From positions 226,144-290,143 of the forward strand of contig CALLJL010000002.1 in NCBI GenBank assembly GCA_938092135.1: a stretch of 64,000 nucleotides of DNA, in the 5' to 3' direction. Each line of letters opens with the position of its first letter. Position 1 is the first letter of the stretch. Of this stretch, positions 17,179 through 25,785 are shown one piece after another. The notes beneath the pieces were generated by a model, which saw only the letters and a program-made list of their open reading frames with translations, had not been told where the DNA came from and searched no databases. The translations under genes and the position numbers were made by a program. The DNA comes from an uncultured bacterium. Its GTDB lineage: Bacteria > Acidobacteriota > Aminicenantia > Aminicenantales > CALLJL01.

Positions 17179-18261
17179 TTAAAGGATTTCCCGGATCGAT
17201 CCCTTTCTTCGGGTTATACCCATCTTATCTAATAATTCAAGAAGGGGGATAGCGTATTTGCGGGAAAGACCAGTCATTTCTTTAAACTCCGCAATGGTTA
17301 TTTCTTTCTTTCCTGAATGCCGAAGTCTCTGAATTATCTCCTCAAGCCAATGAGAATGAATGTAAAAGCCATCGGCGCTCTCAAAAATTTTTTTTCGAGC
17401 CACAAGATGAGCAAGGAGCCTCTCAATTGACCGACGAGAAAGCCGAAAACGATTCTTCAATTCCTCAAGGGAAACTCGACGAAATTCTCCTCGATAGCAC
17501 ATCTTTTCAAGCTCATTTAGAATTTTCAATTCCTCTGGCCTAAGGGGAATTTCAGCCGAAGGAAGACTCACAACATCTTTCTCCCAAAAAATAATCTTGC
17601 CCTCTTTTTTCATCCTGGATAGAGCTAAATTGAGAATAAGGCGGGGAAGGCGGAAGCGTTTTTTTAATTTTTCCACCTGGAGACCAAGAGCTTCGGGTTG
17701 CCTTTGATGATAGCGTTTTAAAAAAGATAAAATCTGATTAACAAGAAAATCCAGGCTTTCTCTGGAAATTAAAAAAAGGGGTTCAAACCCCAGAATTATA
17801 ATTACTCCCTTATGTTCCAGCTCCTGGGCAAGATTAATGAGAGATTCAGAAGTAAGACCACTGAAGTCAATTATTTCTTTTTCCCTCAAACCTCTTATCC
17901 CCTTCAATTTTAGTAGGGCTAAAAGCATGTCCTGGGCCTCGCCGGTCAGTAACTTAAGCCGCAGGGATTCTAAATATTTTTTATCCTTTAAATCAGGGGC
18001 TGGATCAACGATTTCGCCAGAGGCAAGGTTGTAACCTTCAGAGCCTCGCAGAATTTTTATTTTTTCCTTCCAATAGAGATCAGCAGGCCGGTTTAATTGT
18101 AAGCAGGCTAATTCTCCTTCTGAAATCGGCCAGGAAGGCAGAGGCAGCCATTTTACTTTGGCCCGGATCTTTTTTTCATTTAAAAGAAGAGTGACGGTTT
18201 CAGGCCAGATCTCATCCTGCCTCTCCTTTTTCAGAATGGCCACAGCTACCTTAGTAATCAT
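17179..18261 (-). CDS. SelB-like protein lacking the GTPase domain (domain III plus winged helices)
   Basis: This 360-residue protein matches the C-terminal two thirds of the selenocysteine elongation factor SelB. Residues 1-85 resemble SelB domain III, ending in GSEGYNLASGEIVDPAP. Helical and winged-helix repeats follow. The end, EFKEMTGLSRKYAIPLLELL then MGITRRKG, is the diagnostic last winged helix that binds the SECIS hairpin. The G domain and domain II are absent. No P-loop exists upstream because rnr overlaps the ATG by 4 bases (ATGA). A TTG at 18276 would add only five residues. It may be a split SelB or a repurposed RNA-binding protein; the window shows no selenoprotein. Confidence 0.8.
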   Translation of the reverse strand: MITKVAVAILKKERQDEIWPETVTLLLNEKKIRAKVKWLPLPSWPISEGELACLQLNRPADLYWKEKIKILRGSEGYNLASGEIVDPAPDLKDKKYLESLRLKLLTGEAQDMLLALLKLKGIRGLREKEIIDFSGLTSESLINLAQELEHKGVIIILGFEPLFLISRESLDFLVNQILSFLKRYHQRQPEALGLQVEKLKKRFRLPRLILNLALSRMKKEGKIIFWEKDVVSLPSAEIPLRPEELKILNELEKMCYRGEFRRVSLEELKNRFRLSRRSIERLLAHLVARKKIFESADGFYIHSHWLEEIIQRLRHSGKKEITIAEFKEMTGLSRKYAIPLLELLDKMGITRRKGSIREIL

Positions 18262-20318
18262 TTTTTCTTTCCCCAAAAAGAATGGGGAAGAACAAGATTA
18301 ATTCTTCTTAGAATAGGGTCAACATTAGCCAAGATAACTTCAATCCGGTCACCCAACCTCAAACGCCGACCAGTTCTTTTACCTATTAAGCCGTCACCTG
18401 ATCGTCGCCAATCGCGATCACCTTTTAGGTCATAAAAAGATAATAATCCCTGAACAAAATAATCTTCGAGCTCAACAATAAGACCAGCTCGATTGACATC
18501 AACTACAATTCCTTTAACCTCTTCGCCCAGCTTGGTCTTGAGAAAACGAAAGATTCGCCATTCAATCAATTCTCTTTCGGCAGCTTCGGCCTGACGTTCA
18601 CAATTTGAACAATGCCAGGCCAGCTCCGCTAAATCTTCTTCCGACCCTTTTTTCCCGGCTAAGGCATCCTTGAGCAAGCGATGAACGACAAGATCAGGAT
18701 AGCGACGAATAGGTGAGGTAAAATGGGTATAATTACTCTTGGCAAGCCCGTAGTGGCCAATATTTTCATCCGAATAAAGAGCAATCCGCAGAGCTCGTAA
18801 AACTTGAGTATTGATATATTTTTCTTCCGGCCGTCCAGCCACCGAGCGGAGAAGTTGCTGCAAGTCCCTTGGCTTTACTTGATTGCCCCGGGGCAAATAA
18901 AGACCTAAAGTCAAGACTTTTTGCCGCAATTCCTCAAGGTCCTCCACAGCAGGAGGAGGATGAACTCGATAAATTGAAGGCAAACCCTGTTCACTGAAAA
19001 AGGTGGCCACGGCCTCATTTGCGGCCACCATAAATTCCTCAATTAAATGATGAGCTTCATTCTGCTCAAAGGCAGCTACCTCCGCAAGTTTACCTTCCTT
19101 ATAAATTAGCTCCGGTTCAAGAAGATCAAAATTAAGACTGCCTGAAGCTTCTCTTTTTTCTCTAAGAATTTGGGCAAGCTCTCTCATCATAAAAAGGTCA
19201 TCAATTAAATGAGCATATCTTTGACTTTCCTCTTTATCGCCCTGAAAAATTTTATAAACTGATGTATAAGTCATTCTTTCAATTGTCTTAATTACGGAGG
19301 GATAGAATTCTCGCTTTACTACTTCCCCCTTTTTATTTATTTCAAGAAGGACAGAGAAGGTCAGACGAGTCAATTTTGGCCGAAGACTACATAGGTCTGT
19401 GGCCAGCCGCTCGGGAAACATATGGAGAGTAAGGTCAGGGAAATAAACGCTTGTTCCTCTCTTTTTAGCCTCTTCATCTAAGGCTGAGCCGGGAGGAACA
19501 TAATGAGAAACATCGGCGATATGGACCCCTAGGAGATAATGACCATTGGTTAATTTTTTAATACTAACAGCATCATCAAAGTCCTGGGCGTCTTCACCAT
19601 CAATGGTAATTGTGGGCCAGCGCCGGAAATCTTTTCGACCTGCTCTTACCCGCTGATTAATCTTAGAGGGAAGAGCCAGCGCTTCCTTAAGAGCTTCAGG
19701 CGAATACTCGGTTCTGAGACCAAAACGTTTGATAACCACTTTTGTATCAACCAGGGGATCATCGGGGGGGCCGAAGAAATTGATTATCCGGCCTGTCCGC
19801 CGATCAATCTCAATAATCATTCCTTCTTCGATTCCTTTGGCTTCTCCTTTCTCGATTGGAATCTCGCCATGAGACGGATCTTCAAGGGGGACAAGAAGAG
19901 CATGCCCAAATCTTAGTTGATAATAGCCTATAATTGTAGGTTTGGCCTCAACAATTCGCCTCACTCGGCCTTCAAGCCGGCCATTCTTCGTTTCCCTAAC
20001 TTCAATTTCGACTAGATCACCATTTATAGCACCAGCATTGGCCCCAGGCGGAATAAAAATATCTGGGCCTCCATCTTCAGGTCGGACAAAGCCAAAGCCA
20101 AGGGTTGTTGAAAGGTATTCGCCCCGAAGAAGAGGGGGAGCCTGAGCTAGTTTATATACACCTCGGTGTCTTTCAATAAATCCCTGTTTTTTTAATTTTT
20201 TCAGGGTTCGCCGCAAAGTTTTCATCTCATAGGAACGAAGGCCAAGTTCCCTAGCCATAGTCCCAAGATTCCATTTTCTTTTTCCTCGACTAAAAAGCTC
20301 TAAAATTTTCTTTTCCAC
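18258..20318 (-). CDS. rnr: Ribonuclease R (RNB-family 3'-5' exoribonuclease)
   Basis: This 686-residue exoribonuclease has an N-terminal winged helix (residues 1-60, ARELGLRSYEMKTLRRTL), cold-shock domains (STTLGFGFVRPEDGGPDIFI), the RNB catalytic domain with the acidic motif DGEDAQDFDDAVS near 245, and a C-terminal S1 domain (VKGIVVDVNRAGLIVELEDY). The domain set fits RNase R more than RNase II. It degrades structured RNA in the cytosol. It overlaps the SelB-like gene by 4 bases, and an unknown gene lies 15 bases upstream. Confidence 0.95.
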   Translation of the reverse strand: MEKKILELFSRGKRKWNLGTMARELGLRSYEMKTLRRTLKKLKKQGFIERHRGVYKLAQAPPLLRGEYLSTTLGFGFVRPEDGGPDIFIPPGANAGAINGDLVEIEVRETKNGRLEGRVRRIVEAKPTIIGYYQLRFGHALLVPLEDPSHGEIPIEKGEAKGIEEGMIIEIDRRTGRIINFFGPPDDPLVDTKVVIKRFGLRTEYSPEALKEALALPSKINQRVRAGRKDFRRWPTITIDGEDAQDFDDAVSIKKLTNGHYLLGVHIADVSHYVPPGSALDEEAKKRGTSVYFPDLTLHMFPERLATDLCSLRPKLTRLTFSVLLEINKKGEVVKREFYPSVIKTIERMTYTSVYKIFQGDKEESQRYAHLIDDLFMMRELAQILREKREASGSLNFDLLEPELIYKEGKLAEVAAFEQNEAHHLIEEFMVAANEAVATFFSEQGLPSIYRVHPPPAVEDLEELRQKVLTLGLYLPRGNQVKPRDLQQLLRSVAGRPEEKYINTQVLRALRIALYSDENIGHYGLAKSNYTHFTSPIRRYPDLVVHRLLKDALAGKKGSEEDLAELAWHCSNCERQAEAAERELIEWRIFRFLKTKLGEEVKGIVVDVNRAGLIVELEDYFVQGLLSFYDLKGDRDWRRSGDGLIGKRTGRRLRLGDRIEVILANVDPILRRINLVLPHSFWGKKK

Positions 20319-20333
20319 CTTATCCTCTCAATT

Positions 20334-20975
20334 TTAATAATAATAGGTAAGAAGATGGGGAACCCGATATTTTTCCCGCATCCATTTAATTAGAGCCTGC
20401 TTAAAAATTTCATCTTTTTCTTCTCCCCTGTTCTCTGAAAATTCCTTCTCTATCCAGGCTTTAACTTCTTTTCTCTCTTCATTCCGGGCAGCGGCTATTA
20501 ATTCTCCCTCCATGGCTTCTTCGAGCGCCTCTAGTTTTCTTTCCCTTTCCTCTTTTTCTCCTGCCTTAATAACTTCCATAGCCTCGATAAGAATTGGCTT
20601 AAGATTATTTAAATGGGAGGGAAGATTTTGAAGAAAGCTGTTTACGGCCTGAAGGATATCCTCATATTTATCTCGAGCTGAAGACCGTCCTGTCCCACCC
20701 ACAAGCCTTTCTCGGTATTGAGCATAAGCTCTCTGCACTTCACCATCACATAATAAAAGAGAAAAGGAAGAGAGTGGCCACTTTCTCTTTTTCGCTTTTT
20801 CTATTGTGCGATCAATTCCTTCGAGAACCACCGATAGGGGGATTGAGGCCGCCTCCCAGCGGGCAATTATTTCAATTTCCCGGGGCGAAAGAAGGAAGGG
20901 AGCACCCCGTTGGAGGAAAAAATGACGGGCGATGGCTTGATAATAATATCCTCCTTCTTGCTCTTCTTTTTCCAT
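20334..20975 (-). CDS. Hypothetical helical protein
   Basis: This 213-residue soluble, highly charged and mostly helical protein lies 15 bases upstream of rnr and 10 bases after coaX. The N-terminal part (YYQAIARHFFLQRGAPF, LSPREIEIIARWE, IPLSVVLEGIDRTIEKAKK) resembles a small DNA-replication-type helical module, but I do not recognise a family. The C-terminal third is Glu/Lys-rich coiled coil. There are no catalytic motifs or signal peptide. Position suggests co-transcription with coaX and rnr; function is unknown. Confidence 0.75.
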   Translation of the reverse strand: MEKEEQEGGYYYQAIARHFFLQRGAPFLLSPREIEIIARWEAASIPLSVVLEGIDRTIEKAKKRKWPLSSFSLLLCDGEVQRAYAQYRERLVGGTGRSSARDKYEDILQAVNSFLQNLPSHLNNLKPILIEAMEVIKAGEKEERERKLEALEEAMEGELIAAARNEERKEVKAWIEKEFSENRGEEKDEIFKQALIKWMREKYRVPHLLTYYY

Positions 20976-20985
20976 CTTCCCTCAT

Positions 20986-21753
20986 TCAAGATTTGTTTCT
21001 TTCATAGATAATTTTAAGTCCTTCTAAAACTAAGTAAGGTTCAACTTTATCGATAACAGGAACATCAGAAGCAATCCAGGAGGCAAAACCACCTGTCGCT
21101 ACAACTTTTGTCTCTGTTCCCAATTCCTTTTTCATCTCATTGACCAGATGACTGATTAAACCAATATACCCAATATAGATTCCCGAATGCATACTTGCCA
21201 CAGTTGTCCGGCCAATAACCCGTTTTGGTTTGCTTAGTTCGATGCGAGGTAACTTAGCGGTATGAACGGTTAGAGCCTCGGCTGAAATCTGTATTCCCGG
21301 GGCAATAGCACCACCAAGATATTCACCTTTGGCTGAAACAGCGTCAAAGGTGGTTGCCGTTCCAAGATCAACGATGATGACCGGCCCGCCAAATTTTTCG
21401 TAGGCAGCGACTGCCCCAGCTACCCTATCGGCTCCTACTTCGGCCGGATTTTCATAAAGAATCGGCATACCGGTTTTTAGGCCTGGCCCAAGGATAAGGG
21501 CCTTGACTTTGAAAAGCTGCTGGCAAAGAGTCTGAAAGATAGGAGTCAGAGGCGGCACGACACTCGAAATTATGGCTCCATCAATATTTTCCAGCTGGAG
21601 ATGGGCTGCCCGAAAAAAACCAAAAATTAGCAGGCTGTATTCATCACAGGTTCGCTCCCTGACACTCTGCAATTTCCATGTCTTAAGAAGCTTGGGTCCA
21701 TCAAAAATGCCCATATGAATGCTGGTATTGCCAATATCAATGGTCAGGATCAT
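20986..21753 (-). CDS. coaX: Type III pantothenate kinase
   Basis: This 255-residue enzyme catalyses the first step of coenzyme A synthesis, ATP-dependent phosphorylation of pantothenate. Type III features are clear: the ASKHA phosphate-1 motif ILTIDIGNTSIHMGIF at the N-terminus, GADRVAGAVAAYEKFGG near 107, VDLGTATTFDAVSAKGEYLGG near 125, and VVATGGFAS near 220. Length is standard. birA lies 12 bases upstream, a very common coaX-birA pairing, so both are probably on one message. Confidence 0.96.
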   Translation of the reverse strand: MILTIDIGNTSIHMGIFDGPKLLKTWKLQSVRERTCDEYSLLIFGFFRAAHLQLENIDGAIISSVVPPLTPIFQTLCQQLFKVKALILGPGLKTGMPILYENPAEVGADRVAGAVAAYEKFGGPVIIVDLGTATTFDAVSAKGEYLGGAIAPGIQISAEALTVHTAKLPRIELSKPKRVIGRTTVASMHSGIYIGYIGLISHLVNEMKKELGTETKVVATGGFASWIASDVPVIDKVEPYLVLEGLKIIYERNKS

Positions 21754-21765
21754 TTTTTCCTCCCC

Positions 21766-22506
21766 TTATCGTTTAAGGCTTACCTCTCCTGTGGTCAATT
21801 GCTTTCGACCTTCCGCCGTTACAATAACCAGGGCCCCATCAGGGCTTAAACCATCAAAAAGACCAATTATTTCCTGGCCATTAAAATCAATCCGAATTTC
21901 TTCTCCCTTGGAAAAAATATGGTGCTGCTCAAAGAAATTGATGATTCTTTTATCCTGACCATCAAGAAAAACTTGATACCAAAAATTGATATTGGGCCAT
22001 AATTGATTAAGAATTTCTTCCCGATCAACCCTATGACCATAGGCTTGTCGCAAAGAAATAGCCTTGTCTCTTAATTCCTCAGGAAAGTCATCAGGTCCGT
22101 GATTAAGGTTAAGGCCAAGGCCAAAAATGGCATAAACTGGCACACCCCCAGAAAAACTGCTTTCAAGAAGAAGCCCACCCACTTTTTTATTATTAATAAT
22201 TAAATCATTAGGCCATTTTAAAGCCACGTTGAGGCCATAAATCTCATTAAGAGTTTGGCGGCAGGCTAGACCCATGGCCAAGGGAAGAAGCGAAAGCTCC
22301 GGTCTTTTTGGTCTTAAAATAATCGAGGCATAAAGTCCAAGCGAAGCCGTTGAGAACCAGCTTCGTCCTTTTGTTCCCCGACCACTTGTTTGCTCATCAG
22401 CCACAACAACGGTTCCTTCTGCCTCTCCCTGAAGGGCAAGCTGCCGGGCCATATCATTGGTTGAAGAAAGAGTCGAAAAATAAAGGATTTTTTCCCCTAT
22501 TCTCAT
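21766..22506 (-). CDS. birA: Biotin-[acetyl-CoA-carboxylase] ligase, no DNA-binding domain
   Basis: This 246-residue biotin protein ligase activates biotin to biotinyl-AMP and transfers it to a carboxyl-carrier protein. Motifs are the SGRGTKGRSWFS loop near residue 40, ALKWPNDLIINNKKVGGLLLE near 100 and a C-terminal SH3-like cap (IDFNGQEIIGLFDGLSPDG). It lacks the N-terminal helix-turn-helix of bifunctional BirA, so it should not repress transcription. valS lies 12 bases upstream and coaX 12 bases downstream. Confidence 0.95.
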   Translation of the reverse strand: MRIGEKILYFSTLSSTNDMARQLALQGEAEGTVVVADEQTSGRGTKGRSWFSTASLGLYASIILRPKRPELSLLPLAMGLACRQTLNEIYGLNVALKWPNDLIINNKKVGGLLLESSFSGGVPVYAIFGLGLNLNHGPDDFPEELRDKAISLRQAYGHRVDREEILNQLWPNINFWYQVFLDGQDKRIINFFEQHHIFSKGEEIRIDFNGQEIIGLFDGLSPDGALVIVTAEGRKQLTTGEVSLKR

Positions 22507-22517
22507 GGTTCAAAAAT

Positions 22518-25148
22518 TTAATCCATTTGGGCTAGGCTTTTCATTAATTTCTGGCGTTTGGCTTCAAGCTGGTCGAGATTAGCTTTGGTTTCCTCCACGA
22601 CCTCAGCTGGTGCCCTCTCAATAAAGGCCGGATTGAGGAGGCGATTTCTAAGCTTTGCGATTTCTTCTTCCGTATCTTTTATCTCTTTCTTCAATCTTTC
22701 CCTTTCTGCCTCAAGATTGACTAAACCCTCAGCTGGTATGGCTACCTCCCACAAAGCACCTGCTCCCCACAAAAGAGCTTTCCCTTCCTCAAAGCTTTCT
22801 TTTATTTCAAGATGACTTAAGCCAGCCAGAAATTCAATGGAAGATTTAAGTTCGGCTATTTTGGCGCGAATTGATTCTTCAGTTGGTTTGATCCAAGCTA
22901 AGATCTTCAAAGAAGGGGGTAAACGATGCTCAGAACGAATTGTCCTGATTTCAGTTACTATTTCCTGTAAAAGCCTGATTAAGTCTTCAGCCTGGGCATC
23001 TTCGGGAAAGTCTTCAGGTCGGGGAAAGGCTTCTAGGGAAATTGACTTCCCGGCTCCAGGTAAATAATGATAAATTTCTTCAGTTATAAAAGGCATAAAT
23101 GGATGAAGAAGACGAAGAACTGAACTTAAGCTTTCCTTAAGCACAGCCCGGGTAGTGCTTCTTCCTTCTCGAAGAGAAGGTTTGGCCAATTCAAGATACC
23201 AATCACAGAATTCATGCCACACAAAATGATAAATTTTTTCGGCAGCTTCATAAAATTTATATTGTTCAAGCGCCTCATTAATTTCGATAATAATTTTTCT
23301 TAACCGGCTTCGAATCCAGCGATCAGCCAGAGTTAACTCTTCCTCCCGATAAGTTAAATCCTTATTCTCAATATTCATTAGAACAAATCGGGAAGCATTC
23401 CAGATTTTATTAGCAAAGGCTCTGTAACCAGCCATTCTTTCTTCGGACAATGAAATATCCATGCCTGGCACAGCCAGAGAGGCCAGGGTAAAGCGAAGCG
23501 AATCGGTTCCATATTTCTGGATCATCTCCAGAGGATCAATTATATTGCCTTGGGATTTACTCATTTTGCGGCGATACATATCTCTGACAAGACCGTTAAT
23601 AAAAACATGGCGGAAAGGAATCTGGCCAAGAAATTTTAAACCCATCATGATCATTCTGGCGACCCAGAAAAAGATAATGTCAAAACCGGTAGCCATCAGG
23701 TCTGTGGGGTAAAAAACTTTTAAATCCGGGGTTTCTTCGGGCCAGCCTAAGGTAACAAAGGGCCATAGAGCAGAGCTGAACCAAGTATCAAGAATATCTT
23801 CATCCTGCTTCAAATTAGAACTTTGGCATTTTGAACATTTTTCAGGGTCTTTTAGGCTAACGATTATTTCGTCACAATCCTGGCAATACCAGGCAGGGAT
23901 ACGATGACCCCACCACAGCTGCCTGGAAATGCACCAATCATGAATGCGGTTCATCCAGTCAAAATAAGTTTTAGCCCAGTTGGAGGGAATAAAAATGATT
24001 TGGCCTTCTTCCACTACTTTTATAGCTGGCTCAGCCAGGGGCTTCATCCGCACAAACCACTGCCAGGAAAGATAGGGCTCAATTATTGTCTGACAGCGAT
24101 AACAATGGCCAACATTATGGCGATAATCCTCAATTTTGACTAAAAAGCCCTGCTCTCTGAGCTTTTCGACTACCTTCTGTCGGCAGGCAAAGCGGTCCAA
24201 ACCCTGAAACTCAGAGCCAGCCGCTTCAGTCATATGACCTGAGCCATTAATGACCTGAATCTGTTCAAGGCTATGGCGACGCCCAATTTCGAAATCTATT
24301 GGATCATGGGCTGGTGTAACTTTTACGGCTCCAGTGCCAAATTCCTTTTCTACTCGTTCATCAGTGATGATAGGCAATCGCCGGCCGACTAAGGGCAGAA
24401 TCGCTATCCGGCCGTGAAGGTGGAAGTAGCGGGGATCATCGGGATGGACAGCGACTGCTGTGTCTCCAAGCATTGTCTCGGGTCTAGTGGTGGCCACAAC
24501 GACCTCCCCTTCTCCATCCGCCAGAGGATAACGGATATAATAAAGCTTACCGGCTATCTCACGATGTTCAATTTCAATATCCGAAAGAACGGTTTGACAG
24601 CGGGGACACCGATTAACGAGATAATAATCACGATAAATTAAACCATCCTGGTAAAGATCAACAAAAACTTTGCGGACAGCATAGGAAAAGCCTGGATCCA
24701 TGGTGAATCTTTCCCTTGTCCAGTCTAGGGATGCTCCAAGCCGCTTGAGCTGGTGGGTAATTATACCGCCATATTTTTCTTTCCATTGCCAGGCAATGCG
24801 GAGAAATTCTTCGCGGCCCAGCTGTTGCCGGGTAATTCCCTTCTCAGCTAGGTTCTGCTCAATCACATTATGGACAGCAATTGAAGCATGGTCAGTTCCC
24901 GGAAGCCACAGGACATTGAATCCTAACATGCGCTTCCACCGAGCAATAATATCGGGCAGAGTAAAACAAAGGGCATGACCCATATGGAGGGAGCCGGTGA
25001 CATTAGGGGGCGGAAGAACCATGGAAAATTTGGGGCGCGGGGAATGGACATCAGCCTTATAAAGACCTTCTTCAACCCAGTATTGGGCCCATTTTTCTTC
25101 AACTGGGTGAGGGTCATAGGCTTTGGGTAAATGACCGGGGTTACTCAT
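22518..25148 (-). CDS. valS: Valine-tRNA ligase
   Basis: This 876-residue class Ia synthetase charges tRNA-Val. The HIGH-type motif is PNVTGSLHMGHAL near residue 45, the editing domain contains TTRPETMLGDTAVAVHP, and the KMSKS motif is RRKMSKSQGN near 530. A zinc-binding CQDCDE/CSKCQ pair lies in the connective region, and a C-terminal coiled coil (ERERLKKEIKDTEEEI) binds the tRNA elbow. Length is normal. The start overlaps the upstream receiver-like gene by 8 bases. Confidence 0.97.
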   Translation of the reverse strand: MSNPGHLPKAYDPHPVEEKWAQYWVEEGLYKADVHSPRPKFSMVLPPPNVTGSLHMGHALCFTLPDIIARWKRMLGFNVLWLPGTDHASIAVHNVIEQNLAEKGITRQQLGREEFLRIAWQWKEKYGGIITHQLKRLGASLDWTRERFTMDPGFSYAVRKVFVDLYQDGLIYRDYYLVNRCPRCQTVLSDIEIEHREIAGKLYYIRYPLADGEGEVVVATTRPETMLGDTAVAVHPDDPRYFHLHGRIAILPLVGRRLPIITDERVEKEFGTGAVKVTPAHDPIDFEIGRRHSLEQIQVINGSGHMTEAAGSEFQGLDRFACRQKVVEKLREQGFLVKIEDYRHNVGHCYRCQTIIEPYLSWQWFVRMKPLAEPAIKVVEEGQIIFIPSNWAKTYFDWMNRIHDWCISRQLWWGHRIPAWYCQDCDEIIVSLKDPEKCSKCQSSNLKQDEDILDTWFSSALWPFVTLGWPEETPDLKVFYPTDLMATGFDIIFFWVARMIMMGLKFLGQIPFRHVFINGLVRDMYRRKMSKSQGNIIDPLEMIQKYGTDSLRFTLASLAVPGMDISLSEERMAGYRAFANKIWNASRFVLMNIENKDLTYREEELTLADRWIRSRLRKIIIEINEALEQYKFYEAAEKIYHFVWHEFCDWYLELAKPSLREGRSTTRAVLKESLSSVLRLLHPFMPFITEEIYHYLPGAGKSISLEAFPRPEDFPEDAQAEDLIRLLQEIVTEIRTIRSEHRLPPSLKILAWIKPTEESIRAKIAELKSSIEFLAGLSHLEIKESFEEGKALLWGAGALWEVAIPAEGLVNLEAERERLKKEIKDTEEEIAKLRNRLLNPAFIERAPAEVVEETKANLDQLEAKRQKLMKSLAQMD

Positions 25149-25752
25149 TTTTATATCTTTCCTTCATTTTGGATAAAGTGGCTTCAAGCCAGCCCTTTAT
25201 TTCGTTTTTAACGGAAGCAATAATTCTTTTTTCTAGTTCCCTTTCTAAAGAAACTATTTCCTCCTGGATGATTGAACGGATGAATGTTCGAATATCCTGA
25301 TAATTATGGCCAATCCTTTGACTAGAGGGCGATAAAGTCAGTGATTCCTCTTCAATTTCCTCGGGGAGGCCGATTGGTTCTTCTGACTCGCCAAGAGCCC
25401 TCTTGATAAAATTAGCTAATTTTTCAGAATCAAAGGGTTTGGTTATTATCCGGGTATAAAGAAGGGAAGCTAGCCTGATTTCATCGACTGGCTCAAAGGC
25501 ATTTTGAAGCAGAAAGATGGGCAAATCTCTAAATTCAGGCCGAGAATTGATTTTGGCGACCAGGTCATAAACATCGTCACCGGGAAGCGATAAACTCAGG
25601 ATCAAAGCATCGGGCCTATCACCATCAAGTTCCATAAAAAGTTCCTCGCCATTAACACAGCGCTTTAATTCATAATCGGGAGCGGGCAAAACCATCTCGA
25701 TAATTTTCTGGACAGAAGGGCTACTGTCAGCCACAATTATCCGTCGAGTCAT
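25141..25752 (-). CDS. Degenerate response-regulator receiver protein with C-terminal helical tail
   Basis: This 203-residue protein has an N-terminal CheY-like domain (residues 3-120): RIIVADSSPSVQKII, DALILSLSLPGDD and ITKPFD. The conserved lysine is kept. The phosphoacceptor aspartate is replaced by serine (ILSLSLPG where LLDxxLPG is expected), and the second acidic-pocket residue is also serine. It is therefore probably not phosphorylated by the usual route. The C-terminal 70 residues are helical and charged. It overlaps valS by 8 bases. A role as a protein-interaction module is inferred. Confidence 0.82.
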   Translation of the reverse strand: MTRRIIVADSSPSVQKIIEMVLPAPDYELKRCVNGEELFMELDGDRPDALILSLSLPGDDVYDLVAKINSRPEFRDLPIFLLQNAFEPVDEIRLASLLYTRIITKPFDSEKLANFIKRALGESEEPIGLPEEIEEESLTLSPSSQRIGHNYQDIRTFIRSIIQEEIVSLERELEKRIIASVKNEIKGWLEATLSKMKERYKNE

Positions 25753-25785
25753 GTTTTTAATTATAACGGAATCCCTTTTATAGCG

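Noticed and set aside
17179..18261. Frameshift explanation for the missing SelB GTPase domain
   Set aside because: The upstream 2 kb is an intact rnr in overlapping frame, so no GTPase domain can be hidden there.
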